Assembly: GCA_041642315.1 (NCBI GenBank)
Contig: JBEPWQ010000215.1
Location: 1-6,633 of the forward strand
DNA length: 6,633 nucleotides
Direction: 5' to 3'
Source of the DNA: JAABSQ01 sp041642315
GTDB lineage: Bacteria > Desulfobacterota > Desulfobacteria > Desulfobacterales > Desulfococcaceae
Made by a program: the position numbers and the translations under genes
Shown here: piece after piece, positions 4,954-6,633 of the stretch
Layout: each line of letters opens with the position of its first letter
Position numbering within the stretch: position 1 is the stretch's first letter
Notes under the pieces: generated by a model
What the model was told of the DNA's origin: nothing
The model's database searches: none
What the model saw: the letters and a program-made list of their open reading frames with translations, nothing else

Positions 4954-6480
4954 ATGTTGGAAGAAAACTCGTTCGCCGGATCCCTTTTTAAGAATACAAA
5001 ACTGCCCACCCCGCCGGGTATCGCGCTTAAGATTCTGGAAATCTTAAAAAAACCGGATCCTGGAATTCAGGAAGTGGCCGATGTGATCGCTCTCGACCCC
5101 CCCATGAGCCTCGAAATATTGAAAATCGTCAACTCCCCCTTTTACGGCCTCTCCCATCGCGTCTCGTCGGTTTTCCGGGCCGTTCAACTGCTGGGGTTGC
5201 GGGCTGTCACCAATCTGGCGTTGGGCTTTTCCCTGATCAGAGGCTTTGCGCCCGATTCGGCCGGCTTCAACCACTCTGAATTCTGGGAATATTCTTTGAG
5301 GACCGCTCTTTCCTGCAGACTGATCTCCCGGAAAATCCTGCCGGTGTTTGCAGAGGACGCTTTTTTTCTGGGGCTTTTGCACAACATCGGCATATTGACC
5401 CTCATGACATGCTGGCCCGATGCGTATCAGAGGGTTCTTCACCAGGTAAACGTTCGGGGCGACGGTGATTTCGTGAACGCCGAAAACGGCGTTCTCGGCT
5501 TCAACCATATGCAGGTAGGCGGTTTTCTGGCGAAAAGCTGGGGGCTTTCGGAAGATATCGCCGTCCCGATCGAATTCCACCACAGCCCTCAGGCGATTTC
5601 CCTGAGTTCGGAGCGCATTCAAGAGATAACCAAGATCCTTCACCTGGCGACCCTTTTTGTCGATTTTTTCCATTCCCCGGCCCGGGGTCCGCACCTGAGC
5701 TTCATCGACTACACCGCCCGTCGCTACCGGTTCCACGACCGCATCGATGTGGATGAGATTCTCTTTGAAATCGGAGAGCAGTCGAAGGACATTTTGCCCA
5801 TTTTCGGTCTTCGGCTGAAGGATGAAACCGAATACTACCAAATCATCGAAAGCGCCAGAGAGATGCTGATCCGGGCCTCCAAGGAATTTATCGACGATTA
5901 CATCGAACAGCGAAAGGAGATCGAGGGGCTGAACCAACAGGTTCGCACCGACGGATTGTCCGGCCTTTGCAATTACAAATGGTTCCAGGAACTTTTTTCT
6001 CAGGAGCTGTCCCGCGCCCAAAGATACAGACAGCCGCTTTCTCTCATGATGGCGGATCTCGATGATTTCAAATCGGTCAATGACATGCACGGCCATCCGG
6101 CCGGCGATGTCGTTATCCGGGAAGTGGCGAACTGCTTGAGGGAACAGCTCAGGGAATCGGATGTGCCGGCGAGGTACGGCGGCGAGGAGTTTGCGATCAT
6201 CCTGCCGCAGACCCCCTTGCTGAAAGCCGTCGGTGTGGCCGAAAGGCTGATGGAATCGGTCCGCAAGGTCTCCGTCCTCCATTGCGGCAGTCCCATCAGG
6301 ACCAGCATGAGTATCGGCATCGCCGCCCTGCAGGATGGCGAAGACATCGACGCTAGCGAACTGATCGAAAGGGCGGACCAAGCCCTTCGGGAGGCGAAAA
6401 AGACCGGAAAGGACCGATACGCCGTTCATTCTTCAACGCCCCGGGGCAAGAGCCCGACGAAACTGCAACGGAACGTGTGA
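4954..6480 (+). CDS. HDOD-GGDEF protein, probable diguanylate cyclase
   Basis: A 508-aa soluble protein. An HDOD domain spans about residues 14-212: LPTPPGIALKILEIL, LDPPMSLEILKIVNSPFYG (47-65), FRAVQLLG, FLGLLHNIGIL (138-148), GFNHMQVGGFLAKSW (182-196), EFHHSP (207-212). A helical linker with likely coiled coil (about 290-330) leads to a GGDEF domain (about 331-492). This carries DGLSGLCN (333-340), MADLDDFKSVND (366-377), the signature GGEEF (409-413), and SIGIA (453-457). The inhibitory site RxxD is R400-E-S-D403, exactly five residues before GGEEF. These residues predict synthesis of cyclic di-GMP from two GTP with product feedback. The HD pair is degenerate (H143-N144), so phosphodiesterase activity is not expected. 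The HDOD domain probably controls cyclase activity through an unknown input. The start is supported by AGGTG 5 nt upstream. It probably has its own promoter, 342 nt after cheX. Confidence 0.93.
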   Translation: MLEENSFAGSLFKNTKLPTPPGIALKILEILKKPDPGIQEVADVIALDPPMSLEILKIVNSPFYGLSHRVSSVFRAVQLLGLRAVTNLALGFSLIRGFAPDSAGFNHSEFWEYSLRTALSCRLISRKILPVFAEDAFFLGLLHNIGILTLMTCWPDAYQRVLHQVNVRGDGDFVNAENGVLGFNHMQVGGFLAKSWGLSEDIAVPIEFHHSPQAISLSSERIQEITKILHLATLFVDFFHSPARGPHLSFIDYTARRYRFHDRIDVDEILFEIGEQSKDILPIFGLRLKDETEYYQIIESAREMLIRASKEFIDDYIEQRKEIEGLNQQVRTDGLSGLCNYKWFQELFSQELSRAQRYRQPLSLMMADLDDFKSVNDMHGHPAGDVVIREVANCLREQLRESDVPARYGGEEFAIILPQTPLLKAVGVAERLMESVRKVSVLHCGSPIRTSMSIGIAALQDGEDIDASELIERADQALREAKKTGKDRYAVHSSTPRGKSPTKLQRNV

Positions 6481-6535
6481 ATGCCCGAAGTCCCGAGTTT
6501 TTCCGGAAAATGGGAGAGAAAATGTAAAGCCAGAT
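6481..6535. other. Spacer with a perfect 12-bp palindrome
   Basis: After the HDOD-GGDEF stop, TTTTCCGGAAAA (6499-6510) is a perfect dyad, flanked loosely by TCCC (6491-6494) and GGGA (6512-6515). No gene or clear promoter is seen here. It may be a protein site or chance. Confidence 0.4.
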
Positions 6536-6570
6536 AGGGGTTATCGATTTCCATCCATAACCCCTTTATT
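6536..6570 (+). terminator. Rho-independent terminator of the HDOD-GGDEF gene
   Basis: AGGGGTTAT (6536-6544) pairs perfectly with ATAACCCCT (6557-6565). After one C-C mismatch, GAT/ATC adds three more pairs around a TTCC loop. TTTATT follows the stem on the + strand. It lies 55 nt after the stop codon. The same stem could help end the leftward tRNA transcript, though that side has only a weak T-rich tail. Confidence 0.8.
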
Positions 6571-6576
6571 ATGATT

Positions 6577-6633
6577 TGGCTGAGGGACCAGGATTCGAAC
6601 CTGGGTTAACGGGGCCAGAACCCGTCGTCCTGC
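6577..6633 (-). tRNA. tRNA-Gln (anticodon CUG), 3' part; 5' end beyond window
   Basis: Read on the minus strand, the segment contains the anticodon arm (stem ACGGG/CCCGT at 6621-6625 and 6609-6613, loop TTCTGGC, anticodon CTG at 6616-6618), a T arm (CCAGG, loop TTCGAAT, CCTGG), the acceptor strand TCCCTCA, discriminator G and an encoded CCA (6577-6579). Discriminator G and anticodon CUG both fit glutamine, decoding CAG. About 57 of about 75 nt are present; the acceptor 5' strand (expected TGAGGGA) and most of the D arm lie outside. Positions 36-37 are both G. The gene is convergent with the HDOD-GGDEF gene, with the terminator between them. Confidence 0.93.

Noticed and set aside
5044..6429. 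A 461-codon open frame on the minus strand
   Set aside because: It lies antisense to the whole HDOD-GGDEF gene, whose domains and catalytic motifs are unmistakable. The antisense translation shows no recognisable motif and is explained by codon bias.

Overview
This window looks like chromosomal DNA from a motile, Gram-negative, chemotactic bacterium. The best guess is a deltaproteobacterium of the Desulfobacterota (Desulfobacteraceae or Desulfosarcina type). That guess rests on the style of the chemoreceptor (CZB-like sensor, very conserved signalling hairpin), the co-occurrence of CheD, CheX and HDOD proteins in one che cluster, and a composition of roughly mid-fifties percent GC by eye. It is inference, because no rRNA or other strong phylogenetic marker is present.

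Bases 1-4611 form one rightward chemotaxis gene cluster: the 3' end of cheW, a transmembrane methyl-accepting chemotaxis protein, cheD, a stand-alone HDOD protein, a CheY-type single-domain response regulator, and a CheX-type phosphatase. Spacing tightens along the cluster. There are 73-nt gaps on both sides of the receptor gene, then a 4-nt ATGA overlap between cheD and the HDOD gene, a 43-nt gap to cheY, and a 47-nt out-of-frame overlap between cheY and cheX. Together they would form a signalling and adaptation module: the receptor and CheW feed a kinase (CheA, not in the window), CheD acts on receptor glutamines and may partner CheX, CheY carries the phosphoryl group, and CheX removes it. 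The HDOD protein sits translationally coupled inside this set with no known chemotaxis role.

Bases 4612-4953 are a 342-nt gap without a convincing gene. It holds a start-less open frame, a probable sigma-70 promoter (TTGACA / TGnTAGTAA) and a tandem 17-bp repeat just downstream of the -10. It leads into an HDOD-GGDEF protein (4954-6480) that has all the hallmarks of an active, product-inhibited diguanylate cyclase. A hairpin terminator follows at 6536-6570. The window ends in the 3' part of a leftward tRNA-Gln(CUG) gene, so the terminator lies between two convergent units.

The points most worth a second look are a CZB-like zinc-ligand set in the predicted periplasmic part of the receptor, the lack of room for a HAMP domain in that receptor, the HDOD gene embedded in the che operon, the long cheY/cheX overlap, and the repeat/promoter block before the diguanylate cyclase gene.
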